Shown piece by piece: positions 43,079 to 53,500 of a stretch of DNA of 64,000 bases; the first letter of the stretch is position 1; each line of letters opens with the position of its first letter. Origin of the DNA: Liquidambar formosana (taxonomy: Eukaryota; Streptophyta; Magnoliopsida; Saxifragales; Altingiaceae); assembly GCA_039720395.1 (NCBI GenBank), contig CM077826.1, positions 29,508,810 through 29,572,809 on the forward strand. Reading direction: 5' to 3'. The notes under the pieces are model-generated. The model ran no database searches. It was not told where the DNA came from and saw nothing but the letters and a program-made list of their open reading frames with translations. The position numbers were made by a program, and so were the translations under genes.

Positions 43079-45010
43079 CTACAAGCTATTATCAGGCAAG
43101 TCATGATCTTCCTCTTCAAGGATCTCTGCAATGGCTCCATCTTCTAGGTACCAATTGTGAAGTGGCATGGTTGCATGGTGAATTGACGAATCTTGGCAAT
43201 CTTCTGTTGTTGACTCCCCCAAAGTAAGAACCATATCTTGGAACATGGTAACCATAGCCTCGGTATCCACATGCTCTACCCAGTCTTCTTTCTTCTTTCC
43301 CATAGAATTGTACCAACCTGTCAAGCTCTGAGGATTCAGCCCCTCTGTAAAGTACTTGTCACAAAAATCTCTATCTGCCAATGCTGGATCAGAACTTGGG
43401 TAAAAAGTGCAATAGTGTGGTGGCTCTTCCTTTCCGAACTCTTGCTCGCCTTCGAACTCCATAGTAAGGACCATGTCTTGAAACAAAGTGACCATGGTGT
43501 CAGAATCCATGTGCTCCACCCAATCTTCTTCTTTCCTCTCCCAATAACTGTCATTGATGGCTTCATCATCCACCATTTCAGCGGTGATTGGATACCACTC
43601 GGTGAAGAAAATCTCAAACCCCGGGATTCTGATCTTGGTTGTTGGATTGAACATAGGCTCTGGGAACCCACAGTACAGGAAGTCATCCCCTTCCTTGATG
43701 AAACAGCCATTCAGAGTCGGCCTGTACGGTGAAATCTTAAAGTCTGGCACCCTTCCTTCTGCTCTAGCTTTTCCCTTCTCCTTATTCCTCCTTGTCATTT
43801 CTGCATAGTCATTCTTAGTGGGCTCATATCCTAACCCAAAAGTATAGGAAACAACCCGACTTTGAACAGAGTGGGGAATTCCTTGTTGGCGACGCCCTAG
43901 GCCCATACCCGGCAAGAAATTCATTTTCCGCATTATCTCACCAACATGTAAATTACCATGAGGACAATAGTCAAGGGGTATCAATTCTTCCTTTTCCAAC
44001 TCCTTTTCTATACACTGCACATACTCAAACCCAGACAAGGGTATCTCAACTGATTCCGGTTTTATTTCACATATGGGTATACCCGCCATTTTCAAATCAT
44101 AGTCCCCTTGAAGCGTGACAATGGCTCCCTTATGTGGGAACTTCACCTTTTGATGCAATGATGATGGTACAGCCCCAGCAGGATGAATCCAAGGCCTTCC
44201 CAATAACAGGTTGAAACATGACGGCACATCCAGGACTTGAAATTCTACTCTGAACTCTGTGGGTCCCATGATTAAAGGTAAAGTGATCATCCCAATTACT
44301 TCTCTACGGGTATTATCATACGCCCTCACTGTCTGCCCAGATGGAGTGAAATCAGTGGGCCCCAAGCCCAAAACAGTTGCAGTTCTTAAAGGACATACAT
44401 TTAGTGCGGAACCATTATCAATCAAGACCGTAGGAACTCTCTTCCCCATGGTATCAACAGTTATATGCAAAGCTTGGGAGTGGCTTGGCCCACTCTTAGG
44501 TAAGTCAGCCTCTGTGAACACTATAGTGGAATTCTTCGGAGTAGGGTTTACTAGATTCACCAATCCCTCAGGGGACAAATCAACCGGAACCTGTACCTGG
44601 TTTAACAACTTCAGCACTGTCTGTCTGTGTTTGTGGGAGGCCATAAGCAAGCCCCATATGGTGATATTGGCATTGGTCTTCTTCAATTGTCGGAGTACTT
44701 CGTCCTCTTCTTCTTGCACATCAAGGCGCTTATCTAACTCACCCAGTGGATTATCTGATTCCAAGTGCGGAGGCTTGAAATGGCGGCCCCCTCTTGTCAT
44801 GTGGTCTACTTCTTCATCACTAGCCCATATGTCATCGATTTCATTTGTGTCACCCATCAGGTCATCCCATTCAATCATGTCAATGTCCTCCATCTGCACC
44901 TCTTCGGGTATATCATCCCAGCCCGTAGGAATTATGGGCTCACTTGGCAATGGATCAGGATAAAGCACATAGTAACCAAACTTCCCCGAAGGTTCTCCCA
45001 ATAACCCCAC
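43079..45010 (-). CDS. Ogre-like protease ORF with G-patch-like region
   Basis: 643 codons, open throughout. Acidic N-terminal linker (residues 30-110, DDIPEEVQMEDIDMIEWDD type). Retropepsin-like domain about residues 180-300 with VLIDNGSALNVCPL (Asp about 198; DNG instead of DTG/DSG, as is common in this plant group) and FNLLLGRPWIHPAGA. G-patch-like stretch about 355-385 (MNFLPGMGLGRRQQG). C-terminal tail with an internal duplication of DWVEHxDxxxMVTxFQDMVLT (about 495-516 and 575-596). The frame begins without an ATG (GTG at its first in-frame methionine-equivalent position) and overlaps gag by about 80 bases in the -1 frame, so it is probably made as a Gag-Pro fusion by frameshifting, unless an indel separated them. 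It would mature Gag. It ends in a stop before any RT. Confidence 0.85.
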   Translation of the reverse strand: MGLLGEPSGKFGYYVLYPDPLPSEPIIPTGWDDIPEEVQMEDIDMIEWDDLMGDTNEIDDIWASDEEVDHMTRGGRHFKPPHLESDNPLGELDKRLDVQEEEDEVLRQLKKTNANITIWGLLMASHKHRQTVLKLLNQVQVPVDLSPEGLVNLVNPTPKNSTIVFTEADLPKSGPSHSQALHITVDTMGKRVPTVLIDNGSALNVCPLRTATVLGLGPTDFTPSGQTVRAYDNTRREVIGMITLPLIMGPTEFRVEFQVLDVPSCFNLLLGRPWIHPAGAVPSSLHQKVKFPHKGAIVTLQGDYDLKMAGIPICEIKPESVEIPLSGFEYVQCIEKELEKEELIPLDYCPHGNLHVGEIMRKMNFLPGMGLGRRQQGIPHSVQSRVVSYTFGLGYEPTKNDYAEMTRRNKEKGKARAEGRVPDFKISPYRPTLNGCFIKEGDDFLYCGFPEPMFNPTTKIRIPGFEIFFTEWYPITAEMVDDEAINDSYWERKEEDWVEHMDSDTMVTLFQDMVLTMEFEGEQEFGKEEPPHYCTFYPSSDPALADRDFCDKYFTEGLNPQSLTGWYNSMGKKKEDWVEHVDTEAMVTMFQDMVLTLGESTTEDCQDSSIHHATMPLHNWYLEDGAIAEILEEEDHDLPDNSL

Positions 45011-46653
45011 TCGAGGGTCTCCTGCTTCATACCTTTCTTCAACTGTTGTTGGATGGACTTCTTTGGCAATTGTAGGGTCTTTTGATCAATGAGGTCTTGA
45101 ACGACCTTTCTCAACATAGCACAGTCCTCAGTGTCATGGCCGGGTATACCATGGTATTGACAATATTGATGGGGTGTTTGGGGTCTTGGCTTTAGAGGGT
45201 GAGGTATGATAAGGCCTTGGTCGCAGCATTGGTGAAAGGCTTGGGTCAAGGACATGGGTAATGGAGTGTATTGTCTTATGGGTAGGCAAGGTCGAGATGG
45301 GTCGGCTTCAATGGCATTTATGGAGTTGGATGAATTATGAGAGGGAAGTGGATTTTGGGTGACATTTGGGCGATTTGGTGGAGTTGGTGGTGAGATGATT
45401 TGCTTGTCAAGTAAGTCTTGGATCTCATGCCTAAGGCGATAGCAACGGTTGGTTGAGTGGCCTTTGGCTTGGTGGAATTTGCAGTATTCATTCTCATTGT
45501 AGCTCTTGGGCAATGGATTTGGTGGTGGTCTTGGGTCGAGAGGTTTCAACAGGCCTCGGCTTTTTAGCTTTTCAAGTACTTTCTCAAGTGGCATATGCAG
45601 CTCGGTGAATTGGCGAGGTGGGTTGGTGTCATTTAGGGAGATGGGTTGAATGGGTTGGGCTATGGCATTGACCTCGGCATTGTTTTTCCCAGCAAAGTTC
45701 GGCCTGCGGCTCTTTTGGACTTCTTCTGTCTTGATTGACCCATCGGCAATGGCATCCTCAACTTGTGTACCTGCTCCTATAAGAGCCTTGAAATTAGGGA
45801 AGTAGTGAGCAAAGAGGTGCTTGTGATACACCGGCAATAGGTTCTTAACCACCAACTGAATCTGATCTTCCTCATTCGGTCTATCTGCCATTCTCGAGGC
45901 CTTTTGCCTCCACCTTGTAATGAAAGCGGAAAAGGTCTCATTAGCCCCTTGTTTTGTGGTCTCTAGGTCCCTTCTTATGACATCCACCTCAGTGTTGTAC
46001 TTGTAGTGCTCTGAAAACTCATTACATATGTCTTCCCAAGTTCGGGTTCTATTCTCATCCAAGGCTAGGAACCACTTTAAGGCAGAAGTGGCTAGGGTTT
46101 CATGGAACATTTGGGCCAAGAGTTCATCTGTCGCTCCTCGAGGGTGCATAGCTCGTACATACATCTTCAAATGGGTCTTAGGGCAGCCCGTTCCATCAAA
46201 CTTTTCTAATTCGGGCATCTTGAATTGTAGTGGAATACGAGCTTGAGGAAACAAAGATAGGGTACGTACATCCACCATGTCATCTGTCCTACGGATTCCC
46301 TTTATAGTTCTCTCCAAGGCTTCTACCTTACTAGCCAACACAGAGTCTGTATCAGAGGTCTTCCCCTTATTTCCCCCTTCTAGGTTAAAAACTTCAGGTG
46401 GTTCATTCCCCTTGGGCTGAGTGCTTCCCCCATCATTGGTCTTAGTGCCTTCTCCAGACTGGGTCCCATTTTCGGTGTTATCCCCTGGGGTACGGCCATT
46501 ATTCTGTTCGGGTTCTGACATCTTATGTTGGATATCTTGGGCCATTTTCAATGCTCTCTCGGATACATCAGTGGTGTAATCAAGCTTGGTCATGATAGCC
46601 TTCAAACAAGTCTCAACATCAAAACCCCCTTCACTAGTTGCTTCTTCGGCCAT
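44932..46653 (-). CDS. Ogre-like Gag
   Basis: I take the ATG at 46653 (MAEEATSEGGFDVETCLK) as start; the frame is open a little further upstream to a TGA near 46725 without another ATG. Domains: an N-terminal coiled region, a retrotransposon Gag domain (RIPLQFKMPELEKFDGTG, LATSALKWFLALDENRTRTW, then TFSAFITRWRQKASRM), and two CX2HX4HX4C knuckles (CKFHQAKGHSTNRC at about residue 390 and CQYHGIPGHDTEDC at about 497), each followed by a QDLLDKQ/QDLIDQK helix. The knuckles differ from the usual CCHC in having His in second position. The frame ends 79 bases inside the protease ORF. It forms the particle and binds element RNA. Intact, so this may be a source of Gag for related non-autonomous copies. 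Confidence 0.88.
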   Translation of the reverse strand: MAEEATSEGGFDVETCLKAIMTKLDYTTDVSERALKMAQDIQHKMSEPEQNNGRTPGDNTENGTQSGEGTKTNDGGSTQPKGNEPPEVFNLEGGNKGKTSDTDSVLASKVEALERTIKGIRRTDDMVDVRTLSLFPQARIPLQFKMPELEKFDGTGCPKTHLKMYVRAMHPRGATDELLAQMFHETLATSALKWFLALDENRTRTWEDICNEFSEHYKYNTEVDVIRRDLETTKQGANETFSAFITRWRQKASRMADRPNEEDQIQLVVKNLLPVYHKHLFAHYFPNFKALIGAGTQVEDAIADGSIKTEEVQKSRRPNFAGKNNAEVNAIAQPIQPISLNDTNPPRQFTELHMPLEKVLEKLKSRGLLKPLDPRPPPNPLPKSYNENEYCKFHQAKGHSTNRCYRLRHEIQDLLDKQIISPPTPPNRPNVTQNPLPSHNSSNSINAIEADPSRPCLPIRQYTPLPMSLTQAFHQCCDQGLIIPHPLKPRPQTPHQYCQYHGIPGHDTEDCAMLRKVVQDLIDQKTLQLPKKSIQQQLKKGMKQETLEWGYWENLRGSLVTMCFILIHCQVSP

Positions 46654-47379
46654 GTCTGACTGGTTGGTAGAATCAATCTTCACTAAGCGCCCTTGCTGGT
46701 CGCGGATCCAAGCCAGTACGTCCTCTCACTCCTCTACGAAAGGGAACAATCAGTCTCTCATCCTAAGGGTATGTCCTAGGCTTCCATATTTGTCTCAATG
46801 ACTTCACATCATATATACTCAATTAGTCCCTTTTAATCCAATCACCTTTGCAAGGGTCATGGGTGAAAGGTACGTATTAAGGATATAGGGTGCAAAGGTC
46901 CTCTATTAATTTTTCCATTAAGCACATCACAAACACGGTCATGATATCATTACAAACAATGTGGGTGCATAAGGGTGAAACCATAGTGTCCTGCAAGTCT
47001 GTCTATATGGACTAATGATAAGGGTAGGCTGGGGTCCTTCACTTGCTTGAGCAATCTTTATACCTAACCACATGTGGCATCAGGAACGCCGCGTGGGTCC
47101 AGCAGTACGTGATTAACTCATTTAATATACCCAAGGGCAAGCCCAAGGGTACTTGGCAAGAGAGGTTGAGAGCTTTCGCCCCAACTCATGGAATCAGGAA
47201 AACCAAGGTTGAGGCTAGGCCCGTCAGTGGCAAGGGACATCGATCCTAACATGCAAGAGTTTGCGCACACAATGCAATAAATGAAAGCACACAATCAAGC
47301 GAATGCAATGTGATTGATTTTAATTAAACAAAAGAAATTAACTTAGCCCAATCAAATTGTATAGAGTCTAGCCCACAAA
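46654..47379 (-). other. 5' leader of the Ogre-like element
   Basis: Between primer site and gag ATG. No ORF1, which many Ogre elements have here, can be recognised. On the minus strand a pyrimidine-rich CCCTTTCGTAG near 46730 could be a splice acceptor shortly before gag, pairing with the LTR donor at 49324. This is speculative. Confidence 0.45.
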
Positions 47380-47397
47380 TCCCCAGTGGAGTCGCCA
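47380..47397 (-). other. Primer-binding site (tRNA-Arg type)
   Basis: TGGCGACTCCACTGGGGA on the minus strand, four bases from the LTR end at 47402. It is complementary to an 18-nt 3' end TCCCCAGTGGAGTCGCCA, as expected for a plant tRNA-Arg ending in CCA, the primer reported for Ogre elements. Confidence 0.8.
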
Positions 47398-47443
47398 AGT
47401 CTGTGAACCCCAGAAATGGTTAAGGCCCACAGGAGGGTTTAAA

Positions 47444-47463
47444 AGTCGCCAATCTGTGGACCC
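47444..47463 (-). repeat. Duplicated LTR/PBS junction
   Basis: AGTCGCCAATCTGTGGACCC inside the LTR repeats the true junction AGTCGCCAAGTCTGTGAACC found about 55 bases to the left (47390-47409). The LTR end and the start of the primer site are therefore tandemly duplicated. Confidence 0.75.
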
Positions 47464-49561
47464 AGGAAAAGAGGGCCCACGAATGGGTTTGGAAAAAGAA
47501 AGGAGTCGCCACCTTATTTTTTAAAGGAAACAAGGAAAACCCTAAAAACAGTTTTGTTTTAGGAAAACAAAAGATTGACTCCATATTTAAAAATGGAGAG
47601 GCAAATGATCTTTTGGAAACCAGAGAATTCGGGGATTCGGAGGCTAAGTTACGATATGGGAAGGTTCTAGGCAAAGCCTATAGGCACCCATATCGCCCTA
47701 AACGGTCTCTTAATTTAATTGGGCTAAATCAAAGTCTTAATCACACATAAATCTACAGTTATCATCACAAGACAGCATGCATATCATTCATTCATTCATC
47801 CATATAATCATGTAAATCAAAGAAAAAAAAAGAAAAAAGAAGGAGGGGGAGAAAACCTAGGATACTTAGTATCCTAGGGCGGACTTGAACATCACGAAGA
47901 GCGCCTACGTACCATGTATGGAAATACATGGATCAAAGTCCACGTAGTTCGAAAGGGAATAGGGTTATAACCTAATCAAGGCCTATGGTAAACCCTAAGT
48001 TTCCTTTCAAGTAAAACATGGTAAGTTTCCAAAAATGAATGATTCTCAAAAGATTTTTGGTAAAATATGGAATTTGATAAAAGATGGAAACTTTGATTTA
48101 AAAGGTATTTTTTATTGAAAGGAAACTATAGAATCTACCATACCCCTCTATTAGGAAACAACCCTGGGGGGGGAAGAAAGGGAAAGTTTCAAAGGAAGGA
48201 AAGAAGGGTGAATTGGGGCACCCTCACACCCTACTTACCTTAAGCAAAAGCAACCTGTCAAAGTAACCACCCTATTGCATAGGGTAATTACCTTATTTGT
48301 AAGATTTCATCTCACAATAGCCAAAATAACCACCCCACATTGGTGGGGTAGTTGCACCTGTTGTACCTGTCAAAGCACCTGCAATTTCCATGCAAAACAT
48401 ACCAAAAATACCAACCAAACAAGCTAGATTCCAAATCAAGCCATTATCATGCCCAAACATGGGCTAACACATGCTCGAAATATCATATCAAGGACAAATA
48501 ACAGATCTGGACAGAATTGAAATAAGGTTTAAAATCAACCACAAGTCATGCAACAACATGAATCATAAGCTAACTAAAACCCTAATTCAACCCTACATGC
48601 AATGACATGCAAAAAACACTAAAATCCACTACTATGAATGCAGAAGAATATCATAGTTATCAAATATGCAGCACATATATATCAACTATGAAGAAAATAC
48701 AAAGAAAAACCCTAAGCTATCATGCTATATGCTACTTTCCTAATACAAGGATGAATGAAACCCTAGAATCGCAATTGTGCTCAAAATCACATAAAATAAC
48801 TCTAAATCATGCAAAGCCCATCATAGACATCATGCTAATCATGCATATTAATCAATAGAAGCATCCACACATGAGAAAAATACAAGCTTGCACATGAAAT
48901 ATAGCTATTCTAAACATAAACTCAATTTCAGCACTAAGGAAACCCTAGAATCCCAAACATGCAGCAAATCACATGGAACATCATCCTAGCATACTAAACA
49001 GCCCATAAATATTATCCTAATCATGCATACATTCCAATGGAAGCAACAAAACACAATAAAAACATAAGCTCTAATATGCCAAAGAGTTATTTCATGCAGA
49101 AAACCATTTTAAGCACCTAAGAAACCCTAAAGTCCCAAACATGCAGTAAATCACATGGAATAACATCCTAGCATACTAAACAGCCCATGAATATGATCCT
49201 AAACATGCACACTAACTAATAGAAGTAGCAAAACACAATAAAAACACAAGCTTGAACATGGAATAATGCTATCTTATGCAAAAACCCTAGTTTGAATGAA
49301 AGAGAGAAAGGGGAAGAGGCTTACCTATGGTGGCTGCTGTAGAGAGTCCTCCTCCTCTTATGTGCTGCTGGAAACAACCTCCTTCAAGCCTTCAAGCAAT
49401 GCTCCAGCCCTCCTTCAAGCCTTCTCTCACACTCTCTCACTCAAAGTTTAAGTTAAACTACCCTAAGGATGGCTGCCATAGCCTCCAAGTCTCACTCACA
49501 CTTCAGAAATTGCCTCCCAAAGTGTCCTCTCCGTCTCCCCTATTGCTGAAGTATAAGGGGG

Positions 49562-49569
49562 TATTTATA
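49562..49569 (-). promoter_or_regulatory. TATA box of the Ogre-like 5' LTR
   Basis: TATAAATA in the context CCCTATAAATACCCCC on the minus strand. It should drive the transcript that covers gag at 46653. The hairpin cassette lies 190 bases upstream. Confidence 0.75.
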
Positions 49570-49758
49570 GGGATTGAGGGAAAACCCTTAATGGTTGGGA
49601 TTAAAACCCTAGGGATTGATCCAAGGGCTCTTAGAAGTTCCCTTGGGGCTCAAGTAGGTCAAAAAGGGCTGAAATTAGGGTTAAATGGCGGCCAAAGGCG
49701 AGCAAATCCGAGAAAATAGGGTGGGAGCCGCGTCAAGGCTCAAAAAAAAGGAAAGTGG

Positions 49759-49838
49759 CTCGGGTGACCACCTGGGGCTGGGCGGCTAGCAGCCTGGGCC
49801 CAGGCGGCTAGCCGCCCAGGCCTGGGTGGTCACCCGAG
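49759..49838. promoter_or_regulatory. 32-bp-arm hairpin in U3
   Basis: The left arm 49759-49790 and right arm 49807-49838 (32 nt each) pair at 29 positions. They begin CTCGGGTGACCACC and end GGTGGTCACCCGAG. The 16-nt loop contains a further 12-bp palindrome, CCTGGGCCCAGG. It is very GC-rich against an AT-rich background. Confidence 0.88.
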
Positions 49839-50545
49839 GCTCTGTCAGCATATGCCCATTTTTGACCCCTTTGACTTCCAAATGTGTTTTAGGGTTCAAA
49901 TTAACTCCGATTTTGACGAAACGAAAGCCAAAACGACCGTGTTTCGAAGGGGAATGTAATTTGAGTCACTTGAGGGTGAGAAACCCTAGCCATGGCTGCA
50001 TGGTTGAGTCCTACAAAGGTGGTTAACCGCTATGCCTCACCATCGCTTAGCTTAGGTATGCACATAGGGTCGCACCGAATGCTTTCCAATTCGAAATTCA
50101 ACCTCCCTAAACACATTTGGGGATGAAATCAAGACCAATCAAGGTCAAATGAGTAGTCATAGAGTGAAAATCATGAGCCAATTCGAGCTAACCCGAAGTA
50201 GGTCTTTTAGCCAACCTGAGCCTTAATGAGCCATTCTAATCCCGAACCTCCAATTCATCGAATTGGTCCCACAAATACCTCAAATACAACCATATGAACT
50301 CCAATTGGCAACTTGGAGATCATTTCAAGGTCAAATGGAAAGTTTGTGATCAAAAAGACAATTATGCCCCTCAAGTCACAAAAGTTCTAATTAACCCTCG
50401 AGATCAACTCCAAATCGAACCAAAATTCATAGACACCATCCTTAGGACCCTAGAAACTCAATGCAAAAGACTAGACTCAAAAAGGAAACAAAAAGACACA
50501 TGCAATGACAAACCCTAGCTAAGGTGACAAAAATGGGGTGTGACA

Positions 50546-53500
50546 ATGGTGTCTCTAAGTCCTGAGCTTAAGAAGCAATACGAGTCCATGGGAAGTGCAC
50601 CCGAGATATTTATCCACATACAAGAGTTGTATGGCAAAGAGTTCTTGCTTGAATGTGATGAATGGGTTGAAGTTCCTGCTTCCAATTCTATACTTAAGCC
50701 TAAAGGCAAGGGAATAAGAAAGGGTAAGAGTACCCAAAGGAAGAGGAAAGGTAAAGGGATCTGTTTTTACTGCGGCAAAGATGGGCATTGGAAACGTAAC
50801 TGCCAAGAGTATCTAGATACTCTGAAGAACCAACCTTCGGAAGGTATGGATTATGCTCTTATACTTGAGACTAACATGAGTGTTAGCTCTGCTTCCACTT
50901 GGGTACTAGATTCTGGTGCGAGTTCTCATATTTGTAATTCCATGCAGGACCTAGTGGGAAGTAGAAGGCTGAGTAAAGGAGAAGTAACCCTACGAGTGGG
51001 AAATGGAGCAAACGTTGCTGCATTAGCCGTGGGGACTTGCTGCTTGACTTTGCCTAGTGGGAGTAGTTTAGAATTATCAGGCTGTCTTTATATTCCAGAA
51101 GTTATAAGAAACATTGTTTCTATTTCAGTATTATCTAAACAAGGATTTAGGTTTGTTTTTGAGGAGAATAAATGTTCTTTATTTAAAAATGAAGAGTTCA
51201 TTACTTCTGGAGTTTATGTGAATGGCCTTTATTTTCTAAACTTTATTGCAAATGTTAATTGCATAGAGCATGATAGTTCTAAATTGAATGCAAACAAACC
51301 CAAGAGAACAAGAGATGAAGAAAACTCCGCATATGACTGGCACTTGAGACTAGGTCATATCAGTGAGAATAGGATTAACAAGATGTGTAAGGATGGACAA
51401 TTGGGTCCATTGGTTTCTATGCCCTTTCCAACTTGTGAATCTTGTTTACTAGGTAAAATGACCAAGTCACCTTTCACCGGTCACGGTGAGAGAGCGGCAG
51501 ACATATTAGGATTAATACATAGTGATGTATGTGGTCCTATGAGCATACATGCTCGTGGAGGTTTCTCTTACTTTATAACCTTTACCGATGATCATTCTAG
51601 GTATGGGTATGTGTACTTAATGAAGTACAAATCTGAAGCATTTGAAAAGTTCAAAGAATTCAGATATGAAGTAGAGAAACAAACTGGTAAAAGTATTAAA
51701 GCTCTTCGATCGGATCGAGGAGGAGAATATTTAACTGGTGAGTTTTTAGATCATCTTGTTCAAGCGGGCATTCTATCTCAATGGACACCTCCTGGAACAC
51801 CACAGCTTAATGGTGTGTCAGAAAGGAGGAATAGAACCTTATTGGATATGGTTAGGTCCATGATAAGTTACACTGATTTACCATTGTCCTTCTGGGGACA
51901 TGCCCTGGAAACTGCCGCGTACCTGTTGAACAGAGTCCCAACCAAATCTGTCCCTAAGACACCGTATGAGATATGGAAAGGGAGAGCACCAAGCCTTAAA
52001 CATATTAAGGTATGGGGTTGCACTGCATATGTAAAGACACATGATGCAACCAAGTTAGAATCAAGATCAATTAAATGTAGGTTTGTGGGATATCCTAAAG
52101 AGAGTTTAGGATATTATTTCTATTATCCTGATGAACAAAAGGTGTTTGTTAGTAAGTTTGCAGTCTTTCTTGAAAAAGAGTTTATTCAAGAAGGAGGCAA
52201 TAACAGGAAAATAGAACTCAAAGAATTGTCTGATGAGACACAAACCGACAGTGATCCCACCCCTGTCCCTGATGAGACAGAACCCACTAATGTACCACAA
52301 CCTCTCCGTAGATCGAGTAGGGTATCTGTTGCACCTGAGAGATATGGATTTCTCAACCATAATGCAGAGGAATTGTTCCTTGGTGATAGAGAACACCCAG
52401 ATGACCCTACTACTTATGGACAGGCGATTTCGGATATTGATTCGAACAAATGGCTGGAAGCTATGAAATCTGAAATGGACTCGATGTATTCCAACAAAGT
52501 CTGGACTTTAGTTGATCCACCAGAAGGTATAGTACCTATTGGCTGCAAATGGATCTTTAAAAGGAAGATAGGCTCAGATGGAAAGGTAGAGACCTACAAG
52601 GCTAGGCTAGTGGCAAAAGGTTACCGACAAAGACATGGTATTGACTATGAGGAAACCTTCTCGCCAGTGGCTATGCTTAAGTCCATTAGGATCTTGTTAG
52701 CTATAGCTGCGCACTACGATTATGAGATATGGCAAATGGATGTAAAGACCGCTTTCCTTAATGGAAACATTGAGGAAGACCTTTATATGCAGCAACCTGA
52801 GGGTTTTACATCCAGTGGTGAGGACCACAAAGTGTGCAAGCTACAGCGGTCCATTTATGGACTCAAACAAGCTTCTAGAAGCTGGAACATCCGATTCGAT
52901 GAGGCAATCAAATCGTTTGGTTTCCTACAGAATATGGATGAACCATGTGTGTACAAGAAAGTTAGTGGGAGTGCGATTACTTTCCTGGTCCTATATGTTG
53001 ATGACATTCTACTTATCGGGAATAAAGTAGAAACGTTATCAAAAGTGAAAGAGTGGCTTTCACAGAATTTCTCCATGAAAGATTTGGGAGAAGCATCCTA
53101 TATTCTGGGAATAAAGGTCTATAGAGATAGATCTAAAAGGATGCTAGGTCTCTCCCAATCATTGTACATAGACAAAATATTGAAAAGGTTCAATTTAGAA
53201 GATTCCAAAAGAGGTCTAATTCCTGTTAGGCATGGAATCAAGTTGTCTAAAAACATGGCACCTAAAACTCCAGAGGAGATTGCGTACATGAGGACGATTC
53301 CCTATGCTTCTGCAGTAGGGAGTCTAATGTATGCCATGTTATGTACAAGACCAGATATCGCTTTTGGTGTAAGTGTTACAAGCAGATATCAGGCAGACCC
53401 AGGTGTGAAACACTGGGAAGCAGTCAAGGCTGTCCTTAAGTACTTAAGAAGAACTAAGGAACTTTTCCTTGTCTATGGAGGAAGAAATTTAGAAATGGTT

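Larger units (their letters stand above)
38399..50545 (-). mobile_element. Ogre-like (Tat lineage) gypsy element with gag-pro, pol not seen
   Basis: LTRs lie at 38399-41183 and 47402-50545. A primer site of tRNA-Arg type is at 47380-47397, so the 5' LTR is the right one and the element reads right to left. Gag and protease ORFs are present; RT, RNase H and integrase are not seen. The internal region also has a hairpin-rich tandem array, a 100-N gap of unknown true size and a piece of Angela LTR. The tRNA-Arg primer, large LTRs and 3' tandem repeats agree with Ogre elements. The flanks do not match each other (copia D LTR on the left, copia D gag on the right), so this is not a simple single insertion. 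Confidence 0.8.
47402..50545 (-). repeat. 5' LTR of the Ogre-like element
   Basis: 3144 bp, TGTGAACCCC to GGGGTGTGACA, about 360 bp longer than its partner. It has a duplicated LTR/PBS junction near 47444-47463, PBS-like GGAGTCGCCA at 47512-47521, a minus-strand TATAAATA at 49562-49569, donor ATAG|GTAAG at 49325/49324, and a very strong hairpin at 49759-49838. The length and cassette differences from the 3' LTR suggest the two LTRs did not come from a single recent insertion. Confidence 0.88.

Noticed and set aside
44259..44963. 234-codon plus-strand frame within the protease region
   Set aside because: Antisense shadow of the well-supported Ogre-like protease ORF.
47380..47397. tRNA gene fragment
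   Set aside because: Only the 18 bases complementary to a tRNA 3' end are present, next to an LTR: it is a primer-binding site.
49327..49719. 130-codon plus-strand frame in the Ogre-like LTR
   Set aside because: It lies antisense to the LTR promoter and exon, has a Leu/Pro/Ser-rich composition without any family pattern, and is not kept in the partner LTR.
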